A stretch of 64,000 bases of DNA from CAWJHE01 sp963842455 (GTDB lineage: Bacteria; Chloroflexota; Anaerolineae; Anaerolineales; UBA4823), in the NCBI GenBank assembly GCA_963842455.1, contig CAWJHE010000008.1, positions 65,695 to 129,694 of the forward strand, in the 5' to 3' direction. Below are positions 1-8,528 of this stretch, piece by piece (position 1 is the first letter of the stretch; each line of letters begins with the position of its first letter). Below the pieces are notes generated by a model. It did no database searches and was not told the DNA's origin. It saw only the letters and a list, made by a program, of their open reading frames with translations. The position numbers and the translations under genes were made by a program.

Positions 1-846
1 ATAGACCTCAATAGCGTCTAAAGCTTCGCCTGTACCCAAGAACTTGATCGGCACACCGGTGACAGAACGGATTGAAATCGCTGCGCCACCGCGGGCATCG
101 CCATCCATTTTTGTCAGGATTAGACCTGTTATCGGAATGACTTCTCGGAAACCTTTGGCTACGTTGACAGATTCCTGTCCGATCATCGCATCCACAACCA
201 ATAAAACTTCCGCAGGTTTAACCTGGGTGCGAATGGCGCTCAGTTCATCCATCAAAGCCTGGTCCAGTTGGGAACGACCAGCGGTATCCAGGATGATTAC
301 AGTGAAACCGCCGTTGCGCGCTTTGTCAAGCGCCTGGCGAGCCAGCTTAGGAGGAGCTACTCCTTCTTGAAATTCGACAGGAACGTTTATGCGTTCACCA
401 AGCGTTTCCAATTGACGGACAGCCGCCGGTCGATAGGGATCGCAGGCTACTAACATCACCCGCTCGCCCTGTGACCGCAATAATTTTGCCAGCTTGCCTG
501 CATAAGTGGTTTTACCCGCTCCTTGCAAGCCAACCAGCATAATTGCCCTGGGACGTTCTCCAGTAAGACTCAAGCGCTCTGCCGGACCAAGGGTCTTGAT
601 CAACTCTTCATGAACGATTTTGACAACTTGCTGTCCTGGGTTAAGCGCTTTCGAGACCTCATGTCCAACGGCGCGCTCTCTCACCCGCGCAACAAAATCT
701 TTAACTACGCCATAGTTAACATCCGCTTCCAAAAGCGCCAGGCGCACTTCGCGCATCGCAGCGTCTACATCCGATTCATTTAGCTTACCGCGTCTGCGCA
801 GCCCTTTAAATACATCTTCAAGCCGTTGGGTGAGATTCTCAAACAT
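1..846 (-). CDS. ffh: Signal recognition particle protein Ffh (SRP54), 3' part off the left edge
   Basis: This is the GTPase of the signal recognition particle, which delivers nascent membrane and secreted proteins to FtsY and SecYEG. The minus strand from 846 reads an uninterrupted 282 codons to the window edge. The N-terminal four-helix domain (about residues 1-90) comes first. The G domain follows with P-loop GLQGAGKTT at residues 106-114, then CDPYRPAA, DTAGRSQ and TKMDG. The end of the G domain and the whole methionine-rich M domain lie outside the window, since full Ffh is about 450 residues. There is no Shine-Dalgarno. A good promoter ends 8 nt before the ATG, so translation is probably leaderless. 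Confidence 0.96.
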   Translation of the reverse strand, partial: MFENLTQRLEDVFKGLRRRGKLNESDVDAAMREVRLALLEADVNYGVVKDFVARVRERAVGHEVSKALNPGQQVVKIVHEELIKTLGPAERLSLTGERPRAIMLVGLQGAGKTTYAGKLAKLLRSQGERVMLVACDPYRPAAVRQLETLGERINVPVEFQEGVAPPKLARQALDKARNGGFTVIILDTAGRSQLDQALMDELSAIRTQVKPAEVLLVVDAMIGQESVNVAKGFREVIPITGLILTKMDGDARGGAAISIRSVTGVPIKFLGTGEALDAIEVY

Positions 847-854
847 AGCACTGC

Positions 855-883
855 ATTTTAGCTTGTAAGCCAGCAATGGTCAA
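855..883 (-). promoter_or_regulatory. Promoter of ffh, apparently leaderless
   Basis: On the minus strand, TTGACC (883-878) is separated by 17 nt from TAAAAT (860-855). The ffh ATG at 846 follows after only 8 nt, so the transcript should begin at or next to the start codon. Confidence 0.6.
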
Positions 884-1103
884 GGTTATTAATCGAGTCT
901 TTCATTAATATGCAAAAATTGATGATTATCTTCATCCAATACTGTCCATTTCTTGTTCCTTTTTCCTTCTAACCCGCAATTACTCCCCTATTCAGCGTAA
1001 CTAAAAACCATAGCCCGGGTTTTAGCCTTTCGGACAGTTGGATAGTATGGTCCTGTTGTCCTTATCCCCTGTAATTATCATTAAGTTATTTGGAGTAAAT
1101 TTT

Positions 1104-1955
1104 ATGAGCAAAAAAATCGCCATCATAACCGATAGTACTGCCTACATCCCAAAGCAATTATTGAATCAATACCAAATCCATGTAGCGCCTCAGGTTTTGA
1201 TCTGGGGAGACGAAGTGTTCCAGGATGGTGTGGATATTCAGCCATCAGAATTTTATGCACGTTTGAAGACAGCGAAAGTCATGCCGAGTACCTCCCAGGC
1301 AACTCCTGGTACTTTTCACAAAATCTTTTCGGAATTGATCGAACAAGATTATCAAGTGTTAGCCATTTTACTTGCTGCAACTTTATCCGGTACGATTTCT
1401 TCCGCTATCCAGGCGCGTGAAATGCTGCCAGGAGCATCCATCGAAATCGTTGATTCGCTAACAACTGCTATGGCATTGGGATTTCATGTCCTCGAAGCAG
1501 CGAAGGCAGCGCAAGATGGTGCAAACATAGCTGATTGCGTGGCATTGGCAAAACGCGCCCAGCAGCACACCGGCGTCGTATTTGCGGTAGATACCCTGGA
1601 ATTTTTGCACCGAGGCGGCAGGATAGGTGGAGCAAATCGTTTTTTGGGAACAGCGTTAAATATCAAGCCAATTCTCGAAGTCGTGAACGGGCGAGTAGAG
1701 GCCATTGAAAAGGTACGCACTCGCTCAAAATCCTTATCCCGCCTGGTTGAATTAGTGGAAGAAAAAACCGCTGGCCGCACCCCCGTCTATTTAGCTACTC
1801 TGCATGCCAACGCCCCCAAAGAAGCAGAAGAATTATTAAATGAAGCTGCCTCCCGGCTAAATCCCAAAGAAAAAATATTCTCCGAAGTAAGCCCTGTGAT
1901 TGGAACTCATGCAGGTCCGGGCACCGTGGGATTGGCTTTCATGGCGGGCTTTTAA
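1104..1955 (+). CDS. DegV family protein (fatty-acid binding)
   Basis: A 283-residue DegV-fold protein. The family binds fatty acids and several members deliver them to fatty acid kinase for phospholipid synthesis. The sequence shows the N-terminal IITDST motif, TSQATPGTF in the position of the usual lipid-contact loop TSQPSPG, and FLHRGGRIGG in the C-terminal half. The frame is open from 1038, but the ATG at 1104 has GGAG about 9 nt upstream and begins with the family-typical KKIAIITDST. The gene stands alone and is followed by a hairpin terminator. The lipid ligand cannot be read from the sequence. Confidence 0.92.
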   Translation: MSKKIAIITDSTAYIPKQLLNQYQIHVAPQVLIWGDEVFQDGVDIQPSEFYARLKTAKVMPSTSQATPGTFHKIFSELIEQDYQVLAILLAATLSGTISSAIQAREMLPGASIEIVDSLTTAMALGFHVLEAAKAAQDGANIADCVALAKRAQQHTGVVFAVDTLEFLHRGGRIGGANRFLGTALNIKPILEVVNGRVEAIEKVRTRSKSLSRLVELVEEKTAGRTPVYLATLHANAPKEAEELLNEAASRLNPKEKIFSEVSPVIGTHAGPGTVGLAFMAGF

Positions 1956-1986
1956 TCAAACCAGCTAATCGATCCACAGATTTCAA

Positions 1987-2020
1987 ACAAGGACGGTCTT
2001 CAAACCGTCCTTGTCTTATA
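1987..2020 (+). terminator. Terminator hairpin after the degV-like gene
   Basis: Inverted repeat ACAAGGACGGT (1987-1997) / ACCGTCCTTGT (2004-2014) gives an 11-bp stem with a 6-nt loop. It is followed by a weak T-rich stretch. Confidence 0.65.
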
Positions 2021-2043
2021 AATACTATCCCTTTGTTCAGGTG

Positions 2044-2049
2044 TATAAT
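2044..2049 (+). promoter_or_regulatory. -10 box placed for leaderless transcription of the 2057 gene
   Basis: A perfect TATAAT lies 7 nt before the ATG at 2057. No convincing -35 is visible, and no ribosome binding site could fit between them. Confidence 0.45.
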
Positions 2050-2056
2050 CAACCCT

Positions 2057-2449
2057 ATGGATATCTTTTTTACGGATCCCAATGAGATTCCCCTTCCCCC
2101 CGAAGATGTACGCATTCGAGAATTTCGCGCAGAGCCTTGGCCTGATGGGCAGAAGATCCGCATATTTTTGGAAGTTGACCCAACCCAAAAACGCCCGAGC
2201 GCTGAATTCACGCTTGTAAACCCCCAAGGCGAGCCAGTATCAAGTATCAGTATTGTAGAGAGCATGACGCGGAAAATAGAAGTGAACATGCATCTACGTT
2301 CAACCCCGGTACCCGGCGAATATCTATTGAACGCCATTTTATATTTTGACCAACTCAATCCCGAAAGCGAAAAAGATCATATCCCACAGATAGAACATTT
2401 GCAGGTTGATTCTGTCCAGGTATCGATTACTTTTTATCCTAAAGACTGA
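2057..2449 (+). CDS. Conserved hypothetical protein, small beta-rich
   Basis: A 130-residue acidic protein starting MDIFFTDPNEIPLPPEDV. I do not recognise a named family. It has no signal peptide or membrane segment. Alternating hydrophobic stretches such as KIRIFLEV, IEVNMHL and VQVSITFY suggest a beta sandwich of about eight strands. The ATG at 2057 is preferred over the upstream in-frame start at 2033 because a TATAAT sits 7 nt before it and the upstream part would overlap that promoter. It stands alone between the degV terminator and the propeller gene. Confidence 0.7.
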   Translation: MDIFFTDPNEIPLPPEDVRIREFRAEPWPDGQKIRIFLEVDPTQKRPSAEFTLVNPQGEPVSSISIVESMTRKIEVNMHLRSTPVPGEYLLNAILYFDQLNPESEKDHIPQIEHLQVDSVQVSITFYPKD

Positions 2450-2578
2450 GATTGAGTTATTGGATCACAATTTTTTCTGCAATTCCTAATTTCCTCGCAA
2501 AATTGTAAATAAGCTGCAAGCCAGACTTGCCTAAAAGGATGGTTTAATTACCCATACTTGGTGTATTTATACCGGGCA

Positions 2579-4582
2579 ATGATGCTTATGGCAGACAATT
2601 ACTTTATCTCCTCATCTCCTGCATTCAAGGTGATTCGACGCCTGGTGTTGATTCTAATGACGGTCATGTTGGTGCTGACTGGTGTTTACGCCTGGCCGGC
2701 TTTGGTTAGCCGTTTTTCTGATAATCTGCAGGCAGAATCTGCCATCGAATTCTCACTTACAGCCTCTCCCTTGTCAATTCAACAGGCTGTAGCCAACTTG
2801 ATCACTTCAACGCCAACCGTTTTTCCTTCAATTTCCTCCTACCTGGATCCTAACCAAAACGCGAACGCTATCCCCTATGCACCACTGGACGAAGGCATCA
2901 TCATCCTATCCATCCATGAGCATGGGTATCAGCACCTATTTGCCTACCAGCCGCAAGGCATGCCTTTGACTCGTCTAACGAATGGCGCCTGGCAAGATAT
3001 CCACCCGGCGCTTAGCCCTGATGGACAACAGGTCGCTTTTTCATCCAATCGAGAGGGTCACTGGAACATTTACCTGTTATCCCTGATAAGCGGTGAAGTC
3101 CAGCGACTGACTCATTCAACCCAATACAACGGACATCCAAGCTGGTCGCCGGATGGCAAATGGCTGGTTTTCGAAAGCTATGTCGAAAATGCAGAGAACA
3201 GCAATCTCGATTTGTTTATCCAGCCCGTTGACGGCTCACAAGAAGCCATCCAATTAACGAACGATCGAGCCGCAGATCATTCACCAGAATGGTCACCAGG
3301 TGGCAGAAAAATAGTATTCATCTCAACCCGATCTGGACAAAATGATGTCTGGCTGGCAGATTTAGACCAGGTTGACGAGCGTTTTGTCAATCTCAGCCAC
3401 AGCCAGAATGAAAATGAGTACTTTCCTGGCTGGTCACCGGATGGTAAATTACTTGCCTGGTCGGGGCGCACAAAAGATGGCATTCAATCTATTTACACTT
3501 GGGATTTCTCTTCAACAGACAATCCTCCGAAACTAATTGGAGCCGGCTCGATGGCAACCTGGAGCCCAAAGGGCACTGAATTGCTGAGTATTGTCCAGAC
3601 TCCTAATCAGAATTACCTGACTGCATATCATGTAGAAAACGCATCATTATCCATGGCCGTTTCAGCCTTACCTGGCGAAGTGAATGGGTTAACCTGGAAA
3701 GCGGGTGAACTACCCGAAATTTTGCCTGTCCCTTTCCAACAGATAGCGAACATATCGCCAACACCCCCCTGGTCTCCTGCTCTGAATGGCGAAGAACCAC
3801 TTCCAGGTAATCGTTATCACCTGGTTGCCTTGGAAGGCATCCAAGCAACCGATCCTTTACTGCAAGATGCTGTGGATGAAGCCTTTTTTTCCTTGCGAGA
3901 CCGAGTAGCCCGAGAAACTGGCTGGGATTTCTTGGGAAGCCTGGAGCAGGCTTACATCCCACTAAGCTCCCCAGTCAATCCAGGAATCAGCCAGGACTGG
4001 TTGTATACCGGGCGTGCTTTTCGTTTCAATACAGCTCCAGTTAATGCCGGGTGGGTTGTCATCGTACGTGAAGATTATGGACCACAAACATTTTGGCGTA
4101 TTTTCCTCCGCACCCGTTTTCAAGATGGTAGCCAGGGCCGCCCACTGAGCGATCTGCCCTGGAACTTCATGTCGCGCCATGCTGGCGACCCACTTGCTTA
4201 TGAGCAAGGTGGCAGCCTGGAAAGCCAAATACCCGGTGGTTATTGGCTCGATTTCACTACCTTAGCCAACTCTTTCGGCTGGGAAAGACAGGCAGCCCTG
4301 CCTTCCTGGAGAATCGCCTATTCTTCTATCCGGTATAACGAATTTGTCCTAAGAGATGGGCTTGATTGGCTGTCAGCTATGTTGCAGATTTACCCGCGCC
4401 AGGCTCTGGATACACCAACACCTGTTCCGCCGCCAACCGCAACCCCAACAATCACGATGACGCCAACCCCCACCCTGACACCCACTCGAACACCCTATTA
4501 CACGCGCACGCCACGACCAACCTCCACGCCCTGGCCAACGCGCACAAGCCCACCGACGCGCACACCTACACCTGCCAATTAA
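2579..4582 (+). CDS. Membrane-anchored TolB-like beta-propeller (PD40) protein with Thr/Pro tail
   Basis: A large protein with an N-terminal membrane segment (about residues 18-40), so it is anchored with its bulk outside. It then has at least four PD40/WD40-like blades marked by LSPDGQQVAFSSNREG, WSPDGKWLVFES, WSPGGRKIVFISTRSG and WSPDGKLLAWSG. A second globular region follows (about 390-610), and the last 50 residues are almost only Thr, Pro and Arg. PD40 propellers usually bind proteins or peptidoglycan-associated partners. The frame is open from a TTG at 2558, but I prefer the ATG at 2579 and the start is uncertain. The stop is 12 nt before the next gene, suggesting co-transcription with the peptidase. 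Confidence 0.8.
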   Translation: MMLMADNYFISSSPAFKVIRRLVLILMTVMLVLTGVYAWPALVSRFSDNLQAESAIEFSLTASPLSIQQAVANLITSTPTVFPSISSYLDPNQNANAIPYAPLDEGIIILSIHEHGYQHLFAYQPQGMPLTRLTNGAWQDIHPALSPDGQQVAFSSNREGHWNIYLLSLISGEVQRLTHSTQYNGHPSWSPDGKWLVFESYVENAENSNLDLFIQPVDGSQEAIQLTNDRAADHSPEWSPGGRKIVFISTRSGQNDVWLADLDQVDERFVNLSHSQNENEYFPGWSPDGKLLAWSGRTKDGIQSIYTWDFSSTDNPPKLIGAGSMATWSPKGTELLSIVQTPNQNYLTAYHVENASLSMAVSALPGEVNGLTWKAGELPEILPVPFQQIANISPTPPWSPALNGEEPLPGNRYHLVALEGIQATDPLLQDAVDEAFFSLRDRVARETGWDFLGSLEQAYIPLSSPVNPGISQDWLYTGRAFRFNTAPVNAGWVVIVREDYGPQTFWRIFLRTRFQDGSQGRPLSDLPWNFMSRHAGDPLAYEQGGSLESQIPGGYWLDFTTLANSFGWERQAALPSWRIAYSSIRYNEFVLRDGLDWLSAMLQIYPRQALDTPTPVPPPTATPTITMTPTPTLTPTRTPYYTRTPRPTSTPWPTRTSPPTRTPTPAN

Positions 4583-4594
4583 CCATTTTTCGTG

Positions 4595-4960
4595 ATGAAA
4601 ATTCTTACGAGCCAAAACCATCTACAGTCGTTCGCCAGCCTTCTTATAATTGGTATTCTGTGCACGAACCTTTATGGATGTGCAACGACCAATATCTATA
4701 CGCAGCCAAAACCAAACGAGATTGCCCTTGCCTCCGATGGTCAAAATACATCCGACAACGAAATCTACCGATCCATTCAGGAACTCTCCGAGAAGGACCT
4801 ATTAATAAAACCCGATCCGGTTGATAGCCTGGCGGGACAAATTTCTCCCATCCAAAACGCTGGGAATGAGTTAACCACGCCGCTTACACCAACTCCAAGG
4901 GAGAACTCATATCCAATCCAACCAGAATTTCACAGAGACCCAAACAACTCAGCAGCTTGA
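4595..4960 (+). CDS. N-terminal fragment of a frameshifted M23 peptidase (signal peptide and linker)
   Basis: The 121-residue reading frame begins with a lysine-containing N-terminus, a hydrophobic segment and LYGC, a plausible lipoprotein or export signal, followed by a polar, Pro/Thr-containing linker. It ends at 4960. The neighbouring frame, open from 4875, carries what looks like its continuation (FVFPTQIAD..., then FYFIRPIGANEINWP), yet has no start codon before 5130. One surplus base between 4875 and 4960 would join the two into a single secreted M23 peptidase of about 425 residues. It is therefore probably half of one gene, not a separate protein. Confidence 0.6.
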   Translation: MKILTSQNHLQSFASLLIIGILCTNLYGCATTNIYTQPKPNEIALASDGQNTSDNEIYRSIQELSEKDLLIKPDPVDSLAGQISPIQNAGNELTTPLTPTPRENSYPIQPEFHRDPNNSAA

Positions 4961-5129
4961 GCCTTTAAGGTTTGTCTTTCCCACTCAAATTGCAGACAGC
5001 AGCTCCCTCTGGCGCCCACCGCTATATGCTGTACCGTGGGAACCTACCCCAAACGATCATTTCTATTTCATTCGTCCGATTGGAGCAAACGAAATCAATT
5101 GGCCATTAGCCAATTACCGATATGGCGGT

Positions 5130-5867
5130 GTGTTTTTTGAAGATGTCGTCCATACAGGCATCGACATACCCGCTCCTAAAGGTACGCCTGTCATGGCTGC
5201 CGGTTCAGGAAAGGTGGTTTGGGCGGGATATGGCTTGTATTTCTTGCGTGAGGAATTTCGCGATCCTTATGGTTTGGCTGTCGCCATTAAGCATGATTTT
5301 GGTTACCAGGGAAGTGACCTTTATACGGTCTATGGCCACATGGATGAGCTCCTCACCTACCAGGGAAAACAAGTCCAGGCTGGCGACCTGATCGGAAAAG
5401 TTGGAGAAACCGGAAAAGTTACCGGGCCACATTTACACTTTGAGGTCAGGGTTGAAAAAAATAATTACTTTGGCTCACGAAATCCCGAATTGTGGATTGC
5501 CCCTCCACAAGGATGGGGAATCATCTCAGCCAGAGTGATGGATCGCAGTGGAGACCCACTCGAAAGGCACTCCGTTCTATTGCGGAATGTGGAAACGAAC
5601 CGCTATTGGACTGTATTGACGTATGGGAAGGGTTCCGTAAATCCTGATGCGTATTATCAGGAGAATATGGTGATTGGGGACTTGCCAGCCGGGAAGTATG
5701 TGATCTGGATCAAATATGAGGGGACAATTTATGATCAAATCATCGAGGTCTTTCCTGGAAAAGTAAGCTATTTTCGGTTTATTGGCTCAAAAGGTTATGA
5801 CACCGAATACCCTGATAGTCGGAATACAGAGTTTACTGCTCCTGATATCCTGAAAGTAACACCTTGA
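5130..5867 (+). CDS. M23 family metallopeptidase (LytM/NlpD-like), C-terminal part of a frameshifted gene
   Basis: The LytM-type endopeptidase domain cleaves peptide cross-links of peptidoglycan. HTGIDIPAPKGTPV holds the first zinc ligands (H and D), and GPHLHFEV holds the HxH pair, so the catalytic set is complete. A beta-rich C-terminal domain of about 110 residues follows (ARVMDRSGDPLERHSVLLR..., VIWIKYEGTIYDQIIEV). The in-frame codons upstream of 5130 back to 4875 clearly belong to the protein, so the GTG at 5130 is not the true start. See the fragment at 4595. The gene ends 135 bp before recA. Confidence 0.85.
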   Translation: MFFEDVVHTGIDIPAPKGTPVMAAGSGKVVWAGYGLYFLREEFRDPYGLAVAIKHDFGYQGSDLYTVYGHMDELLTYQGKQVQAGDLIGKVGETGKVTGPHLHFEVRVEKNNYFGSRNPELWIAPPQGWGIISARVMDRSGDPLERHSVLLRNVETNRYWTVLTYGKGSVNPDAYYQENMVIGDLPAGKYVIWIKYEGTIYDQIIEVFPGKVSYFRFIGSKGYDTEYPDSRNTEFTAPDILKVTP

Positions 5868-5902
5868 TCCTGAAAATCCAGCTTGAATTGATCGGAATGC
5901 CC

Positions 5903-5930
5903 TTGACAAATAGAACGCTTGTGCTAAACT
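5903..5930 (+). promoter_or_regulatory. recA promoter with a putative LexA (SOS) box
   Basis: TTGACA (5903-5908) is followed after 16 nt by TAAACT (5925-5930). Between them lies AGAACgcttGTGCT (5912-5925), one base from the perfect GAAC-N4-GTTC palindrome bound by Gram-positive-type LexA. The position overlaps the polymerase site, as expected for repression. The LexA specificity of this organism is inferred. Confidence 0.5.
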
Positions 5931-6002
5931 TAGGTACAATCTAGAGTGGACTGATTCTACGAATTTCACAAGTGGCAATTAAGAATAAGGAGCATGTACA
6001 GC

Positions 6003-7082
6003 ATGGCTAAAAAAAGCACCCATCCCAGCCTTGAGATTGATAGCAATCGCCAGGTAGCATTAGATAAAGCCTTAAGCGATATCACCAAACGATATGGAGA
6101 CGGTTCGATCATGCGCCTGGGCGAAGCGCACCAACTGGTTGTTGAAGCGATTCCCACAGGAGCATTATCGTTGGATATCGCGTTGGGCGTGGGTGGTATT
6201 CCGCGTGGCAGGATCACTGAAATTTACGGACCAGAATCGTCCGGTAAAACCACAATTTGCCAACATATCGTCGCAGAAGCGCAACGCCTGGGAGGCACCT
6301 GCGCTTTTATTGATATGGAACATGCCCTCGACCCAGCATACGCATCACGCTGTGGAGTGGACGTGGATAGCCTTCTAATCTCCCAACCTGATACCGGTGA
6401 GCAAGCCCTGGAAATCGCCGAGACGCTGGTCCGTTCTGGGGCGATCGAAGTTATCGTGATTGACTCGGTAGCTGCCCTGGTCCCAAGGGCTGAAATTGAA
6501 GGCGACATGGGTGACTCCCCCATGGGGATGCAAGCACGCCTGATGTCTCAAGCCTTGCGCAAGCTTTCAGGTGTCATTAAGCAAACCAACACGGCAGTTG
6601 TTTTTACCAACCAGCTTCGCCAGAAAATTGGTGTTATGTTTGGCAACCCAGAGACCACGACCGGTGGAATGGCATTAAAATTTTATGCCTCCGTTCGTCT
6701 GGACGTCCGCCGGATACAATCGATCAAGTTAGGCGCTGATATCATTGGAAGCCGCACCAGAGTTCGAGTAGTCAAGAACAAGGTCGCAGCTCCCTTCCGT
6801 ACAGCTGAATTCGATATTATGTATAACGAAGGCATTTCAAAAGCTGGCGATTTGCTTGACCTGGCAACCAATCTGGATATTATTACCAAGCGAGGTTCAT
6901 TCTATTCGTACGGTGATGTTCGTTTGGGTCAAGGGCGAGAGAATTCTAAGGATTTCTTGAAGCAAAACCGGGATTTAGCAGACGAAATCGAATTGGCAAT
7001 CCGCCAACAAGCTCTCGCTGGGGATATTTCACTGCCTTTAGGTGGTAGTGAAGAGGAAGACTTTTCAGAAGACAGTGAATAG
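6003..7082 (+). CDS. recA: Recombinase RecA
   Basis: RecA coats single-stranded DNA, drives strand exchange and promotes LexA self-cleavage. The 359-residue protein shows Walker A GPESSGKTT, the LxxxxEMLIDS-equivalent VIVIDSVAALVPRAEIEG, loop L1 near GDSPMGMQARLMSQALRKL, FTNQLRQKIGVMFGNPETTTGG (L2 region), and an acidic C-terminus. The ATG at 6003 is chosen over the one at 5994, which lies only 2 nt from the AAGGAG at 5986-5991. It is a single gene ended by a strong terminator. Length and motifs are normal for the family. Confidence 0.97.
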   Translation: MAKKSTHPSLEIDSNRQVALDKALSDITKRYGDGSIMRLGEAHQLVVEAIPTGALSLDIALGVGGIPRGRITEIYGPESSGKTTICQHIVAEAQRLGGTCAFIDMEHALDPAYASRCGVDVDSLLISQPDTGEQALEIAETLVRSGAIEVIVIDSVAALVPRAEIEGDMGDSPMGMQARLMSQALRKLSGVIKQTNTAVVFTNQLRQKIGVMFGNPETTTGGMALKFYASVRLDVRRIQSIKLGADIIGSRTRVRVVKNKVAAPFRTAEFDIMYNEGISKAGDLLDLATNLDIITKRGSFYSYGDVRLGQGRENSKDFLKQNRDLADEIELAIRQQALAGDISLPLGGSEEEDFSEDSE

Positions 7083-7113
7083 GATAAATTCCTTCAATTC
7101 TTAGATAAAACAT

Positions 7114-7155
7114 ACCATCCGCCTCAGACTAACACCGGGGCGGATGGTTTCATTT
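7114..7155 (+). terminator. Terminator between recA and ahcY
   Basis: ACCATCCGCC (7114-7123) pairs with GGCGGATGGT (7139-7148), followed by TTTCATTTCT. It probably serves recA and may also work for the converging ahcY. Confidence 0.7.
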
Positions 7156-7191
7156 CTGCTAAAAAACAGCTCGCAACAGGGGAATGAAGGT

Positions 7192-8451
7192 CTAGGTTCC
7201 CTCTTCCCAAGAATTCAAATAAGCGACCTGCTCTGCTGTCAAAACATCAATCTGGACCTTCATCGCGTCTAACTTCAGACGGGCAATTTCCTTGTCAATA
7301 TCTGCAGGCACGCTGTAAACTTTATTTTCCAATTTCTCATTGTTACGCATCAGATATTCCAGGCTGAGCGCCTGGTTTGCAAAAGACATGTCCATCACGC
7401 TGGCAGGGTGTCCTTCGGCTGATGCCAGGTTGATCAAGCGCCCTTCACCCAATAAATTTATCCGGTTCCCACTGGGTAAGAGATACTGGTCAACAAAGGG
7501 TCGTACCAGGCGTTTTTCTTGAGCCATCTCTTCCAAGGCGGGTATGTTGATTTCAACATTGAAATGCCCCGAATTAGCTACAATGGCGCCATCTTTCATC
7601 GCCTCAAAATGATGCCGGTCTAATACATTCAGATCTCCGGTTACGGTGACAAAGATATCGCCAATCTGGGCGGCCTCTGCCATCGGCATGACTCTAAAGC
7701 CATCCATGAGTGCTTCAAGAGCGGGCAAGGGATCCACTTCAGTAACAATCACATTCGAACCCATTCCTCTGGCTCGCATAGCCAGGCCACGTCCGCACCA
7801 GCCATAACCAGCAATCACAAATGTCTTCCCAGCCAATAAGGTATTCGTTGCTCGGATAATGCCATCGATGGTGGATTGTCCGGTGCCGTAACGATTATCA
7901 AAGAAATGTTTCGTCATGGCATCGTTCACCGCGATAACGGGGAAAGACAGGGCGTTGTCAGCAGCCATGGCGCGTAATCGAATAACACCCGTTGTGGTTT
8001 CTTCCGTTCCGCCCAATACGGAAGCAAGCTGGTCACGCCGTTCTTTATGCAGGGTTCCTACCAGATCCGCGCCGTCATCCATGGTCATGTGTGGCTTATG
8101 ATCCAGGGCTGCCCGAATGTGCTTGTAATAGGTTACATTATCTTCACCCTTGATCGCATACGTGGGAATTTCGTAATGATTGACCAATGACGCAGCCACA
8201 TCATCTTGAGTAGATAATGGGTTGGAGGCTGTCAGCACTACATCGGCTCCACCCAGGTGCAAGGTGTGCATCAGGTTTGCAGTTTCAGTGGTGACATGTA
8301 AACAAGCTGCCACGCGCAAACCGGCCAAAGGTCTTTCCTTGGCAAAACGCTCTCGGATTAATCTCAGCACAGGCATCTCATGTTCTGCCCACTCTATCCG
8401 TCTGCGCCCGCCTTCAGCCAGTCGTGAATCTTTGATATCAAAATTTTCCAT
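7192..8451 (-). CDS. ahcY: Adenosylhomocysteinase
   Basis: The enzyme hydrolyses S-adenosylhomocysteine to adenosine and homocysteine, removing the product inhibitor of methyltransferases. The 419-residue protein shows HVTTETANLMHTLHLGGADV, DDGADLVGTLH, NDAMTKHFFDNRYGTGQS and the NAD-binding GYGWCGRGLAMRARGMG, and it ends near the family-typical QVAYLNSW. It is the third gene of a minus-strand group after mtnA and a PfkB kinase. The kinase could consume the adenosine released here. Confidence 0.97.
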   Translation of the reverse strand: MENFDIKDSRLAEGGRRRIEWAEHEMPVLRLIRERFAKERPLAGLRVAACLHVTTETANLMHTLHLGGADVVLTASNPLSTQDDVAASLVNHYEIPTYAIKGEDNVTYYKHIRAALDHKPHMTMDDGADLVGTLHKERRDQLASVLGGTEETTTGVIRLRAMAADNALSFPVIAVNDAMTKHFFDNRYGTGQSTIDGIIRATNTLLAGKTFVIAGYGWCGRGLAMRARGMGSNVIVTEVDPLPALEALMDGFRVMPMAEAAQIGDIFVTVTGDLNVLDRHHFEAMKDGAIVANSGHFNVEINIPALEEMAQEKRLVRPFVDQYLLPSGNRINLLGEGRLINLASAEGHPASVMDMSFANQALSLEYLMRNNEKLENKVYSVPADIDKEIARLKLDAMKVQIDVLTAEQVAYLNSWEEGT

Positions 8452-8528
8452 TTAATTTCTCCATATAGATAGTTTCTTAGATCCCTGTTTTATCGTCAGG
8501 TTAACCGATTGATCTCATTTATTTACAG

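Noticed and set aside
4390..4580. Tandem DNA repeats or CRISPR-like array in ACN-CCN rich stretches
   Set aside because: The repetition follows Thr-Pro codons in protein linkers, with no constant repeat unit or spacers. The same holds at 28850-29080, 30980-31170 and 47850-48130.
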